Shown: positions 25,660 to 37,844 of the stretch, one piece after another
How positions within the stretch are numbered: the stretch's first letter is position 1
Layout of the letters: every line of letters begins with the position of its first letter
Origin: Paragonimus westermani
Taxonomy: Eukaryota > Platyhelminthes > Trematoda > Plagiorchiida > Troglotrematidae
Length of the DNA stretch: 64,000 bases
NCBI GenBank assembly: GCA_008508345.1
Contig: QNGE01000125.1
Span: 300,199 to 364,198 of the forward strand
Direction: 5' to 3'
The notes under the pieces: model-generated
What the model saw: the letters and a program-made list of their open reading frames with translations, nothing else
Told to the model about the DNA's origin: nothing
Database searches by the model: none
Translations under genes and position numbers: made by a program

Positions 25660-26263
25660 TACATTTCCAAATGTCATAAGTTTGGTAAGATAGATCACAT
25701 TCAAGCCGTCTCTCGTAGTTCGAAGACGCGTTTATTGCAGAGTTCTTTAGGAGAGCAAAGTCTCCCACTGAATTTCAATTCGTTGCAATTTACTGTGATT
25801 TCTACTAATTTTGTTGATTCTACCAACTATATAGCACAATCATTTCCCGTTTGTCGTGGTCCAAAACAGTCCTTCGTTGTCTACACGGATAGTGTTGAAT
25901 CTTTTATTTTCGTTGGTTCTATGATGCCACTGGAACATTCTGTTGTCTTTAAGGCTTGCTATGATGTCTGTCAGAGGTATTACTGGAAATGATTTACTTA
26001 TTCTTGGGGAATGTGAACTTTTACTCGCAAATGCGCAATCCATCAGTTATACACGTTCACTTATTGCTATCAATTCTGGCCCATCTATTATTGGTCTCAA
26101 GTATATGAACATTATGAACCTGTCTTTTGCATTGTCCGTTGAATCTTCGGACACTGAAAGTTTCGTTTCTAAGTCCGTCCCAGATTTGAATTCAGCTAGT
26201 GAAGGAGTATTTGTGATCGAGTCGAAGCAGACGAGAACTCCTGAACATGTGAAGGAGAAGTAA
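25660..26263 (+). pseudogene. Gypsy zinc knuckle and protease remnant
   Basis: The knuckle (about 25666-25720, CHKFGKIDHIQAVSRS) aligns with the intact one at 17966 but has lost cysteines. The protease active-site block (about 25864-25890) reads VVYTDS where Asp-Thr-Gly is expected, so both Asp and Gly are changed. Coding shifts frame near 25960, and the second protease half (MSVRGITGNDLLILGECEL, then SIIGLKYM) matches 18241-18390 of the other element. The remnant ends at TAA 26261. Confidence 0.7.
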
Positions 26264-26308
26264 CGTCCTTACTGCAACAACCCGGACTTTCATTTGAACC
26301 GCAGCGGG

Positions 26309-26425
26309 TGTGGTGGTCGCAAATCATGACCGAACATAGTGTGCTATTGTTCGTTCTCATTGCACGAATTAAACAGTACCGAACGCATCACGATTTCGTG
26401 GGCTAACGTACTGCGTTAGTCCTAC
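26309..26425 (+). repeat. 3' LTR fragment
   Basis: It starts TGTGGTGG and aligns with 24458-24575: a gaacatagtgtgctattg block, then gcatcacgatttcgt. After about 26425 the match is lost, so the 3' LTR is truncated or overgrown by other sequence. Confidence 0.6.
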
Positions 26426-26899
26426 TGCATAGAAACTGGCTGTGGGCTCTGAGCTTAGCGCACCGTCTACTACTATTGTGTGTTCCGACCACTATAAACA
26501 AATACTTGGGCCTGTTTGTACTAACCTTTTCGAACCAAATTACTGGGCTATAGATTTCTATCACATTGAAATCTGAGGACTTATGTTGGCCCAGCGTTGA
26601 ACGTTATATTGTTGTGTGGAAACCGTTTGTTATGGCGATCATTCTAGTCATAAATAACCTTAAAGGTTAATGTGGTTAACACTGTTTTCAACCGGTTTTA
26701 CTTAGCTCTGGTTAGGTCAATGAGCCATTTAATTTGGTAATTTTTATTCATTTAGCACGACTACATCCAAACTTTTCATGTGACGTCCTATTTCGCTTAC
26801 AGTCTTAAATGAGTGAACCAGAAGACCGATATCATATTGGTCATGAACGCCACAAGCGGTGCGCACAACTAAACATGAAGAAGCATGCACCTACCTGGA

Positions 26900-27060
26900 A
26901 GTGATAATTGGATCGTGCCTAACACAATGTCAGTGGTACAATTTTGAATATGCTAGATATACAAGTGCTTGGAACGGCTCCCAGCTCTCAACTGTGACAA
27001 TGATATGCAATACAGATGAGCAATAACCAGTCTGAAGCCCGGCTTGAATACAAAAGCCTG
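26900..27060 (+). mobile_element. Very decayed SINE copy (tentative)
   Basis: The stretch near 26905-26940 (gataattggatcgtgcctaa) matches the SINE segment just before the A box. The ribozyme region is not recognisable. Confidence 0.3.
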
Positions 27061-29850
27061 AAATTACACAATTCATATTTGAGTTATATTATTTCTGATG
27101 TTTTCCGATTCACACCCATTTAAATCGATACTCTCTTTCAGCCGGTCTACACCTTAGATTTGCCTACCATGTAACGAGAGTTTGATGGTGTTGCGTCCAG
27201 TTGCACTCACCCTACAGACTGAAACTTCCGTCCGCTTGATTCAAGTGAAATTTTCAACTGCTCATCCGCAATAATTGTCGTATTTTGTTTTTTAGTTGTG
27301 TATGCGAAGAGATGCTTTTCATTTTGTGCCCGATGCTGTTTCTACGGAGAAGACAGAAACAATTCATCCTTGTAAATTAACATTTTCTGGTTCTTTTTCA
27401 AAGTTTCAAGTGGTGTTGTGCAGCATATTGATTCTTTTTCCTAAATTGGTGTTTCTCTCTCTAGTTTTGCAATTTATTCCTTTTTTGCGCGTTCTCTAAA
27501 GTTTGACAACTTCACTTGTGATATGCCATTTGCCAACGTGAATACAGTCTCCTCTGTCAGTGGTTTTCAATGTTTCCTTTTCTTTCAAACCAGGCCGTTG
27601 AGTTTGCCTGAGGAGAACAACGCCTTATGCGTCATTTTCTGTAAATCCCTCTTCGGCGAAACCTTCAAACCGTTTATAGTACCATGTTAAAAACCTCATG
27701 ACTGTCGGGTCTTTTGAAGTGAGCTGAGTTTGTCAAACATGCAGTGTAACCTTCCAGCACAAACGAAAACAATTGAACTCTGCTTAATTTACATCCAACA
27801 GAATTTCTTGACCAGTTTACCCTTTTCTAATTACTTTCAGCTTTTTTAAACTGATTTGGGCGGATGGTCACTGTGTTCCCGTCCGCTGCTGTCGTATTTC
27901 GAATTGCGATGAAGACATTTATGACTGGTCCCTACTTACAGTTATATTGGAGCATTTAATCAGTCCGTTGCTATACAAAAATAACTAGTAACCTGATGTT
28001 TAATTTTTTGTGAATGGGGCAATAAAACTCTTTTCTAGCTTCTTCTCCGTTGGATAGTTCCAGATTCTGACCCATTCAAGTCAAACGCTGCTCGTGGTTT
28101 ATCGCGACTTTATCGCTGGGATACATTTTAGAGTTGGTCTATCTAGATGGGGAATATCAGGCTCATGTTGCCCGCATATCCGGTTCATACTCACACCCGG
28201 ATTGAATACAGAATATCTGCCAGGTGCTTTTGGATGAAGCATACTAATCACTACTAAAAGGGCACCAATCTAAGCATGGCTCACTCACGATCTCAAACGC
28301 AGACTCTGTGACCGTCCAATCAACTCAGCACGGTAACTCTGTTGTCACAGTTTCTTAGTCTGAGAAGAGTTTCTGACCTCACTGAAATACTGCGTAATCG
28401 ATTGATTACTCCAGAATAGTGAAGAAGTTTGACTGCCAGATCTGTCAGAATCATCTCGAAGAGGAAGCACAGAAAAACGCGCCCAACTGGGAATCAGTAT
28501 GTTGATGTACTTTTTCACACTATCGACTGACAAAGTTATTGTTTTAAGGTGTGTACATTCTGTTCTGGTTGTAAACCAAGGCTCACGTGTCGTTGTGGTA
28601 CCATTGATTATTCGTTGTATTGATCCTCTTGCTTCATCAACTATTCTGTTAAGATCGAAAACTCACATTATTAAAGTTTGTTTCATAGGTGATCGAGACC
28701 ATCTACTTTACTGAATAAGAGAACTCTTAACGGTGGCATTGGTGTTACCTTGGTACTGAATACTCAGTTGCATGACCTGTCTTTTAACTACTTCAATGGC
28801 CTTGACTGATAACACTATGTGCAAGGGATACCTAAACCGATTTAGGGTTTAACACGTTTTTGTGCTATATAACACCATCAGTAGGAACTTCACAGCTGTT
28901 GATGGGGAAGTCTGTGCACATTATTGACAGCCGATTGAAATTTGATCAGATAACAGTCAATTGGAAACTATCCACATCAACTTCAGTGTGAATAAGGTAA
29001 GGCGCTTTGAACGCAGTGTTTAACACGTTTCTGACAAACGGATTGACAAGAACGCAGTGTCCAGAACGATCTGTAATACTTAACTTATCAACCACCTCCG
29101 GTGTTCTTCGTCGGGAGTGGTGTAATCGAAATCAATCCTTGTTCAGCAACTCATATCGCCCGTTAGTTTTTATATCACATCTCTACTTGCATAAGGAAAC
29201 GACATGAAAAACCGCCGGGAATCTATCAACATCAGATGTAACTAAAGTGATAAACGACCACAAATTTGCAGATTGTCTGGCCTATAGAGTAAACCAGTGT
29301 CTCAAGACTGACAATCATAAAACCTAGGGGAGTAAAAGATAATCTTGGTTAGGCGTCCGCTAATCCCATTTAATCTTATGACAGTGTAACAAATTCACGA
29401 TTCTGTAAAGTTGTGTACAGGCTTGGATGACAGAAAAGTAACAATGTAATGACTCATTTGTTTGGTTAAGCTCGCCCAAAGAATTTTTCATAAAAACAGC
29501 TTTTCTGACTTCACAACCTGGTACCAATTATTTTGGTAGCATGTAATGGTACAGCCATTAATCTACTCAAGGGAGAGGCGTCAGAAACCAGTCGCAAGGG
29601 AGTATAGACATCAGTAGTTCTTTCTCAAAAAATTGAACTGCAACACGCTCACTTCTGTTGCATCAAAAGATTTCACAATGGGCTAAGCAAACTGGTGACT
29701 GAATACAAAAAACGAGTCATACCTGTTAACAGGTTAATACCGGACTGTGGGCATTCTTACCTTAAACCAAAGTCCGCCTCAAAGACACACGGCAAAAGCG
29801 AAAACCGTTTTGATCTCTGGACATCGATTAGGGAGACTAGGATTGTTTAT
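27061..29850. other. No recognisable gene
   Basis: Contains only short open frames on both strands. A T-rich tract with a possible acceptor near 27295 precedes a 67-codon frame of low complexity, which I do not accept as an exon. Confidence 0.4.
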
Positions 29851-30165
29851 GTTATGGGGATTCATGGTTGTGTGTGGGCTGACATACTGCCAGGACGCCC
29901 AGACGTAGACAGCAGAAGGATTAGGGTTCTCAACCAAAGCCTTTAGCTCAAAAGCCTGTACCGCAAGGCAGCGGCTGGGTGGCGGTGTACCAGAAATGGT
30001 ACGTTTTTCGGGAAGAGATGCCAACCATTTTCCAATCTTCAACCTGGAGGACCAGGAGACTGGTTTGTCAGACCTCTACCTGTTGGCCTACCTGGTATGA
30101 GTAACTGTCCAGTTTAGCCCAAAAGGTCATCGAGATGCGCAAGCCGTCACACCACGTCAAGGTCC
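29851..30165 (+). repeat. Dispersed repeat, copy A
   Basis: It matches the reverse complement of 63690-63996 at high identity with a few small indels. The shared region includes ggttgtgtgtgggctga, the gccaggacgcccagac block and the cctggaggaccaggagac block, and ends near the cgcaagccgtcacacca block. A partial open frame (GIHGCVWADILPGRPD) is conserved between copies. It is probably part of a transposable element, but no diagnostic domain is visible. Confidence 0.85.
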
Positions 30166-32455
30166 AGTCTCACCGTGCAAATAAGCTGCAATTTATCCAG
30201 GTAATGAATAGATGGTTTGTGACAAAACAGAAACGTCCAATCATGAACAGAATGTGAAACATGAACGTCAAAGATACATTGATAAGAAATCAGGACTTCG
30301 CTGTTTCCGTTATGTGACATACTGTCCTGGATCAATCTGACTTGAGTCAGCGATTAAGTGGACCGACCGCTCAACGTTCTGAGCAGCAATCATCGCCTGC
30401 TTAGGGTTTTAATTCAATATCCTCAAATAAAACGAATTTACATAGGTAACTGGTTGTACGGGTAACATTTCTGCTCTCGTCTTCAAATAATTCCATTTTA
30501 CAGGATCCAGCAGCTGAAACGTAACCCTGCCTGCTTTCTCTGTTCTCTTAAAGTACGATTAATTGACTTGTCTAACTCAACTGTTCTAAAATGGATGACT
30601 AAATCACCATCCAACTTAGAAGGTCTGTAGAACCCAGGAAGAAACGTTACACAAAGCACCACTGCCGATTGCTTATAATTTGGTCTTAACTCCTCCATAC
30701 CGTCAGACCTCACCCCGTTCCCCATGATCAATGTGGGTGCAAAAATTAATTACCAAATAGTCAATGTAATCTGCCTGGTGTATGTAATCTATATATTGGC
30801 CATGGTGTGTGTTCTTTACAACACACTGTTAATCAATTACACCTCAAGGTAGCCGATGGGTGTCGGGTGGAAAATCGTTACTTCTCGTGAAATGAATGTG
30901 GCCAACAACCTATTCGTTGAAATATGCTGTTTGATCTAAGTCCACTCTATGTAATCGATCGGAGTTTTATCCATGCGATTAATATGGCTTTGTTGTTAAT
31001 GAGTCTTTAAAAACACGCCTACTTCTTAGAATTAAGTCTCATCTTTGAAATTTGTATGTTGGCGAAACGGATAAAGTGTTATGGATAAGTAGGGCTGTGT
31101 GGGCTGATAGTGACGGTTAACGAAAGGTTACAATGCGTCTCACCTACTGTGTGCAGTCCACCCACAATGCACATTCTCACTTCATATCTGCAAAAGTATG
31201 TCCATTACAGTTTGTATCTTCCGTGTTCGTATTTAATATGTAGTTAATTATTCAGATGAAACTCCGAACTGAAATGCGACGTGTTTGATAATCGAGTGAC
31301 GGTTAGATCATCCTGTTTATTCAAAAGAACGATTTATCTAACCAACCGACGGAGGCAAATCATAGAGTTTATTCAAGGAGTCCAAGTGTTATTTTAATAC
31401 CCAAGGAGAGTATTGCCAAGTTCTATCCAAAAGCTTACGAATCTGTCATTTTGAAAAATACTCCAGAATGTAATAGTTGACCACGTTGCTTCCATTGCCT
31501 AACGTTAAAGCAGATTTTAGTTCGCATAATGTCCCATTCCTGAAGCTAGCGTACCTAAATTGTACAAAGCTTTGGCATTTCCAAAATCGGGATCATGATG
31601 GTTTTGAAGAACAGAAATTTTCTTAAAACTTCTGAAACTGGTGAAATCCAGCAGTCTCTCATTATATTCAGGCCAAAATGCTTTTCCCAGAGAAAACAAA
31701 ATTGAATAGAAAAGAGTAATGCACTGTAAACATTCACTATAATATCAGGTAAGGTTAACTCTGTTCGCATTCTTCCGTTTGTTGCATCGACCTTCCTGTT
31801 CTCTCTCAAGAGGTTTCTTCCCATAATATCTGGTGTTATCATTTGGAATTTTGCAGTCTGATGGTAGCCGATCTTTGGTTTTTCGGTGAGACTGATGGAC
31901 CTCAACAACCTGCTTTCTTATCACTCCATCACAATGGAATGGGATTGGGTCCCAAAATGTTTCTTATCTCTTCAAAGGGTAACACGATATCAGCTATTTT
32001 CCGTCGGTCACATACTAATTAACAGTTCATTGCCGTAGAATGGAATTGGTTTCCCTTAAGCCTACTATTTTCGAATGTCTAAAAATAAATTTCCGGTTTC
32101 TCAAGGGGTACTTTTAGTATTAATTGTCTAACGATTGTGACTTGCTTTCTAACAGTAGCATACCCCGATAGACCGAAATATCAGCGAACTAAGTAAACTC
32201 ATCAGTCTTGTTAGTTACGAATAATAAAAACTACCATCCTTGGTTCATTGATTGGCGCGCCCAATTTGGACCAAAGATCATTATTGTTTATGATGTTCCG
32301 GAAGATCTGTTAGGCCTCTCATCTTTGAAGCGCTGCGTCAGAAAAAGTATCAACCAACGCCTCATTGAAGCACTACGCCGGACTGACTGTGCTGCCGGCC
32401 TGCCAACATTGTTACACACACTTATCGTTATGCACGAGTACTCCACTGCGTCAGC
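30166..32455. other. No recognisable gene
   Basis: An 85-codon frame at 32208-32465 has protein-like composition but no recognised motif. It is interrupted by the SINE insertion that follows. Nothing else is supported. Confidence 0.4.
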
Positions 32456-32469
32456 ACATATATAGTACT
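32456..32469. repeat. Target-site duplication, left
   Basis: The string acatatatagtact is repeated at 32747-32762 with one extra TA. It flanks the SINE at 32470-32746. Confidence 0.75.
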
Positions 32470-32746
32470 GATGAGTAGTCGGGGATTTGTTTATTTTCAA
32501 GTTGACCATCACTCACATTTGATCGCAGTGTTCGCATTCAGATAGACTTTCCAGCCAGCCTCTTTCGAAAAGAAGCACTAGACTCGAGTTTCGCTCTCAT
32601 TAGAGCTCGTCAGTAGTGCATATCCTTGCCACGGCCGGGATTTGAACTCCGGACATTCCAATCATGAGGCAACCGTGTTAACCACTGCGCCATTGACCTC
32701 ACATTAGGCACGACCGAATTATCAAATCTGAACGCTCAACCACTCT
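32470..32746 (-). mobile_element. Hammerhead SINE, good copy
   Basis: About 277 bp, flanked by near-identical 14-16-bp target-site duplications. Read on the minus strand: 5' leader, A box TGGCGCAGTGG (32692-32682), B box GTTCAAATC (32647-32639), hammerhead ribozyme (32619-32575), then a 3' region ending ccccgactactcatc. It matches both pol III box consensuses exactly and has no open frame. It depends on a LINE enzyme for insertion, which the duplications support. The 5' end starts at agagtggttgag, so it lacks the roughly 200-bp upstream part seen in longer copies. Confidence 0.9.
32575..32619 (-). ncRNA. Hammerhead ribozyme, intact
   Basis: On the minus strand: stem I GCACTA pairs fully with TAGTGC; core CTGACGA; stem II GCTCT / AGAGC closed by AATG; GAAA; stem III ACT-CG-AGT; cleavage after GTC, immediately before TAGTGC (between 32581 and 32580). 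Every conserved core base is present. Short stem III is typical of the hammerheads in schistosome Sm-alpha repeats. The RNA would self-cleave to leave a 2',3'-cyclic phosphate and a 5'-OH. Activity is predicted from sequence, not shown. Confidence 0.88.
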
Positions 32747-32762
32747 ACATATATATAGTACT
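32747..32762. repeat. Target-site duplication, right
   Basis: acatatatatagtact, partner of 32456-32469 with one extra TA unit. Confidence 0.75.
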
Positions 32763-34523
32763 CAAATAACCGCATACATAACAGCGGTTCTTGGTAAATA
32801 CGTCCAACACTGCAGCTGAACAGTCCTTGATCGATCTCTCAGAGGTCTTCAAGCAATAAACCAAACGACTAGCCATCCGCCGACAGTTAGAGCCGTACCG
32901 TGTCCACGCAACACTAAACGGATGTCAGAACTGCTTTGACACGATGGTCCGAATAAGACTTGTACACAATTCCTCACTATTTCGAAGTGAACTCGAAATC
33001 CTCTGTTGACACTTTCTGAGACACACTGACACCTAAAAACGTGGTCCTCTCGGTTTTATCCGTTTAAACTTGTTGAGTCTGTTCCTGAGACAATGTAGTG
33101 AACGCGTTCGAATTGTCTGCTGTGTACCTGCCCTTAGGAGAACATTCTGAAAACAACGTACTGTGTTGTACTGTGACCTTAAGGAAAGAATGGACTGAAC
33201 TTGCAGAAGACATCTCAAAATATACTGTTTGTCTCCGTCAATCTTATCTGATCGGGCTTCAAGGCAGTTGTTCATACAAAAGCCGGAAGATTGTTTTTTA
33301 ATATACTGCACCTCACAAATGGCTCTATATTATATACTAAGGTTTGTCGCTTCGTTACTGCAATATGCACCTTAATAGTCAATGCGCTCACTCATACTAG
33401 ATGTACGCTTCTGAAGTTTTCTCGACTTGCTTCTGACAGACAGTACCAATCAGTCATATTTCTGAAGATAACGGAAGCTACTGTGCAATGTTGTCAATCC
33501 TGTTAATCGGAAAGCCTCTGAAGATTTCCAGTGCGATAAAACACAAAACCTGCTGTACAGCCAGTATAATTACCCCCCACCCCCACCCTGCCCGTTTATC
33601 AGTCAACTTAGTTTCACTGAGTAACAAGTCCTATCGTAGTCATTTTCACAATACGATTTGCTGTTGTTCATAGTAATTAACAACTCCCTGTCCAAAACGA
33701 ATCACCTATATCTGCCTGTTTCACGGATGCATTGAGCGTTAGCCACCACTATTTGACATAAATAAGGCAAACGGGTAAACGGGTGCAACTGATGCGGAAA
33801 AGATGTGCAGAAAATCAAACACACTCTCACATATTGTCCAGGGTTTGGCTGACTCTGTAACCGAAAACGGTGTGATACATTGGGAAAAAATTGTTTACTT
33901 CCAGTGTTTGGGCGAGAAACCAGCCAAGTGCACCCAGCGGCCAGGAAGAAGTGTCCGACAGATAGAACTGCTAAACAATCGGGCAAAAAGCATACAATAT
34001 TTTGAAGGCTTGATGTCGTAAGTATAAGTCCAAGTAGAATCCTTGTTGGATTTGTTGGAGCCGCTTTAGTATGTTTGTTGTTTTATGTTCCGTATGATGC
34101 TGTACGTTGGATTCGTTGAGACATCTCTAATTTCTTTGTATAGAAAACGATTGTGATGAATGTCGTACCATGACTGCAAATAAAATGTGTTTTCCTCTTT
34201 CTTCATAACTACCATTGATAATTTATTGTAACTTTCTTTTTTGGTACAGTCTGTCAAATTCATCTCTATCCGATTGTTTTAATGAGCTCATTTCTCCGTT
34301 GACTGGTGTCTTTTTGCGGACTAGTGTGTGGTTACTTCATCTTGAAAGCTTTTCTACTGGATAATTTGTGTATTCGGTTAATTCGCATTCAAGGTGAGAT
34401 AGCGCTCTTATTGTAATTTTATCAAACAGTATCGTACAAGTTCCATTCCGTCTGATTATCCTTTCCGACGTTTTTTGGATTTGACAGAGAGTCCCGTTAA
34501 CTCGACCTTCGGAATGAGCGTTA
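32763..34523. other. No recognisable gene
   Basis: A C-rich tract lies at about 33571-33592. No exon, RNA gene or repeat is recognised. Confidence 0.4.
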
Positions 34524-34535
34524 TTGATATTACTG

Positions 34536-34815
34536 ATGAGTAGTGGAGGATTTTAGTTTTCATGCAAACTTGTTATCACCCATACTGAATCGCAGCTGTT
34601 TCATTCCCATAGACTTTCCGATTGGTCTCTTTCGAAAAGAAGCACTAGACTCGAGTCTCGCTCTCATTAGAGATCGTCAGTAGTATATACTCTTGCCACA
34701 GTCGGGAATAAAACTTCGGCCACGCTTTGATGAGGTAACCGTGTTAACCACTGCGCCATTCACCTCACAGTAGGCACGACTGGATCATCAGATATGAACG
34801 CCTAGCCATAATTCC
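34536..34815 (-). mobile_element. Hammerhead SINE, ribozyme mutated
   Basis: About 280 bp, flanked by imperfect 12-bp duplications (ttgatattactg 34524-34535, ttgtaattactg 34816-34827). The A box is intact (34758-34748). The B-box region is damaged. The ribozyme at 34642-34686 keeps CTGACGA and most of stem II, but the GAAA core reads GAGA and the first stem II pair is broken, so it should be inactive. Stem I is weakened. Structure and ends match the 32.5 kb copy. Confidence 0.85.
34642..34686 (-). ncRNA. Hammerhead ribozyme, core-mutated
   Basis: Core CTGACGA is present. Stem II is TCTCT / AGAGC, with a mismatch at the base next to the core. The GAAA core block reads GAGA. Stem I is ATACTA / TAGTGC, only partly paired. 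The A-to-G change at a catalytic core adenosine predicts loss of cleavage. Confidence 0.8.
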
Positions 34816-34827
34816 TTGTAATTACTG

Positions 34828-35239
34828 TTCTCATTGCTCGATCTCCCCTAGGCCAGACACAATAACCGTCCTTTCGACTCCAGTCGATGGCCCCTAACAT
34901 CTGTACTCAAAACGTATTACTGACCTGACTTGGCTAGACTTAAGTGAGTGTAACTTCAGGTTGAGTGTGCCGTAAACTGTGGTGGCAAGTTAACAATTTA
35001 TGAGAGGAGCTAAACTCACCAGAAGTCGAGCACAATCACAGTTGTCCTTTGAAGTTGTGCGATATTCCTCTTAATTCAGACTGGTGGTCCAAACCACTGA
35101 CCGGTCGAAGATTAGTGAAGTCCGCTTTTAAACGGGCTGGTAATTAGCAGGTACATCTCTGAAATACATCCACGTGATTTTAATGCGTTTTGAAGAAGCG
35201 CAGACAGCTGGGTTGGCCCCATTAGTTAAAAGACTTGCT
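34828..35239. other. No recognisable gene
   Basis: Spacer between two SINE copies. Nothing is recognised. Confidence 0.4.
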
Positions 35240-35690
35240 GTTGACTGGAAATTTTTTGCAAGTGCGACAGCTCAAATCAGTCGGGAGTGGTGTCCGAATA
35301 ATATATAAATTAAAATCCTCTACTACTCACCAATAACCAAAAACGAGCTAAGAAAGTTATTTATGTGATTTCAACTTAGGAATCAATCCTAGTTGAAGGG
35401 CACTTGAGTGGAATCAATAGCACAGTTAATGTCACCATTCGAAGCGATCGGACGACCTAAGTACTACTCGAAAGCGAATATGACTGAACGTTTGCACTCA
35501 GTCATTCAGCTGTGCCTGATGTGAGCTTACAGATGCCGCCGTCAACCAAACTGTCTCATGAAAACATAGCCAGAGTTTGAATCACGGTATCAGCAAGGAC
35601 ATGCATTACTGACGAGTTCTGGCTGAAAGGAAACTAGGGTACAACCATTTTTTGAACCGGATGGTTGAAGGGTCCAAGGCAGTACGACAG
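35240..35690 (+). mobile_element. Old hammerhead SINE, more than one unit
   Basis: Homology begins with the 3' part of a unit (about 35240-35310, gactggaaa and agctcaaatcag blocks). It passes the end motif ctactactcac (about 35321) straight into the upstream part of the next unit (caataacc, tgatttcaactt near 35370), then a decayed tRNA-like part. A decayed ribozyme lies at about 35603-35645, with CTGACGAG and GAAAC still visible, followed again by the start of the 3' part. So the copy spans a unit-to-unit junction. Confidence 0.6.
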
Positions 35691-37840
35691 CTCCGATCAA
35701 CTGTGACTGATGTTCAATTTATTGGGTAACCAGTGTCCTGTACTATTAACCAGCACTCGTATATCTCACCCTCACAAGAAAAATCTCCGTATTTCTACAA
35801 AACATTTCTACAGAACAGTTTCGCTCCGAGTACAACAACACAAAAGTTTTTGCAACGTTCCTTTCAACTCTATTACGATTCATTTAATTATTGTAACCAG
35901 CCTAAACCAATCAGATCACTGACAACAAAACTCAGTTGTTTGATCAACTTTGAAATGTCTTATCGCTTGTAGGCATACAGTTCGAATGAACGTACTGTTT
36001 CACTAATCAACAGATAAGACCGTGACTCACAACTCGCATAATTCCCAAGAAAGACTGATTTTGTCTCATTACCACAAGACTTATCATGTTGATTCAGGCA
36101 GCGTCGGTACCCGATTAATTTTGATAAGATTAATATATTTGCTCAGTGAATGCCTTGCAACCCATTGACTTTTAACTTCACTCAACTGGGCTAAAATATT
36201 TTCAGGAATAAGTTGTTAAGTCACTGGCGAAAAAAAGACAACAGCGAGAAACTGGGAAGTCCAAAGTCCGAACAATCAGCATAAATTGACATCAAACACT
36301 GTGAATCACATTCTGAAATAATGCGTGGGGAAACGGTCTCCGCATCGGTGTTTCACTGTGGTCCACAGAATAACAAGTCAACGAGCAGTTGTGTTTAGAA
36401 ATTGGTTTTCCGATCAATAACCGTGCACTTCTGGAAAGGAAGAAGCTACAGACGCGGAAACTCCTACATTTTGCACTAACCTTGTTTGGCTACATGTTGA
36501 CTGGATATAATCCTACCTATATTTATCGCCGGTAAAATCGATCGGTCACTTGTGAACTATCGGTTAAGTGCTTTCACATTGTGGAAAGTGGCTGTGCAAA
36601 GCCTGACTGAGAAAATATTTTGTGTTTCCCAGCAGAAACCAAAGTTGGTGAGGTAGCACAGAATGAACATGTGTTCGTTAAAATTTCATTTCATACATAG
36701 TATTCTCAAAATGATTGCCGGATTAGAATCACTGATGACTTTTGGTGGCGCTTTCTCTTAGCATAATCAACGATTAGTCCGTTTATGGTGGACCAGTTAT
36801 TTTAAATGTGCAGGCATCTGACCAACCTCCTCTCAAAGGACTGGAAGTTCCTCTTGGTGAATATTACCTTCCCATTTTCACTTAGTGGTATCTGACACAT
36901 CGTATTATCACATTTCATTAAAATACCTCAATTATTGTACCACTGACCTCATATTGGACAGAAGGGGGGTTTTATACCTGAACATCAAATCATGTTCAGA
37001 TTGCCGGGTCACTTCGAGAGGAGACACTATAACCATTCGATTCACTTCAAAAGATGACTCACAGGCTAACCGCCAGCCATACCTCTCAGCGTGTTTGGTG
37101 ATTATTATGATGTAGTTTCCGTAAGATGTCACAGTCGTCTGTTGGACAACCCGAGGATCATGGCTTCGAATTAGCAGCAACAGGGAACCTTTCCCAAGGT
37201 GACTGTTCAGCTGTAACGAGGAATACTTCCTAGATGATCAATTAAAATTAACAAGAAAATGGGCAGATGCTTGTCAAACGTCCAAATGTACTCAAGTGGG
37301 CGGGAACCTACAGTTCGTATTCCGAAAATGACATGCTATGTCCATAAGCCTTCGAACAAAATTCATCCCGATTTCTGACTTCGTCTCAATCATTTGGTTG
37401 ATGACTTTCTAAGACGTCAACCAAGTAAATCCATATTATGAAGTGAACTCAATCAGTGGACCACGTAAAAACCATTTACCTGGCACTGTGCCCATGTCCA
37501 CACTTGCACGGCCACACACTGTACACTGATCGTTCTTTACAAGCCGACAATTCTGTATGGCGACAGTCAGCACACAGTCAGACGCGTGTGGGTCAGCTGG
37601 ACCAATGTCAACTGACGGTGAATTGAGCACTGTACCATAATGTGTTTGAAATGAACTCAGTGAGAGAAAGCGCAGTGATCTCTTGCGAGCCAGAATGCAC
37701 ACGAATGGCTTGATATTAGTCAAATTTCACCGGAAACCTCTTCTTGAATTCGGGGTATGCGAAACTTGGTATACATTGAGCACTTACAACTTATTGAGGC
37801 CACTGTCCTCCCACAGAATTCACAAACAGTCAACTTCGAA
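35691..37840. other. No recognisable gene; small SINE fragment
   Basis: At about 36995-37050 the plus strand resembles the reverse complement of the SINE upstream part (gagaggagacactataacc). The rest shows no gene or repeat I can name. Confidence 0.35.
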
Positions 37841-37844
37841 CTCA

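Larger units (their letters stand above)
24458..26430 (+). mobile_element. Internally deleted gypsy-type LTR element
   Basis: The 5' LTR (about 24458-24945) begins TGTAGTGG. An internal region with gag and zinc-knuckle/protease remnants follows, then a second LTR start, TGTGGTGG, at 26309 that aligns with the first about 120 bp in. RT, RNase H and integrase are absent. Only about 45 bp separate the protease-frame stop (26261-26263) from the 3' LTR start, with a short purine-rich gcagcggg just before it. It is related to the 17.9 kb element by zinc knuckle and protease. It resembles the gag-only non-autonomous LTR elements known in other genomes, or it is a simple deletion. Confidence 0.65.

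Noticed and set aside
32208..32465. 85-codon protein-like frame
   Set aside because: No recognised motif and only a weak acceptor (cttgttag). The length is within chance for 64 kb, and it ends at the SINE duplication.
32466..32480. CTGATGAG at the SINE end as a second hammerhead core
   Set aside because: No complementary stem II or GAAA follows on the minus or plus strand.
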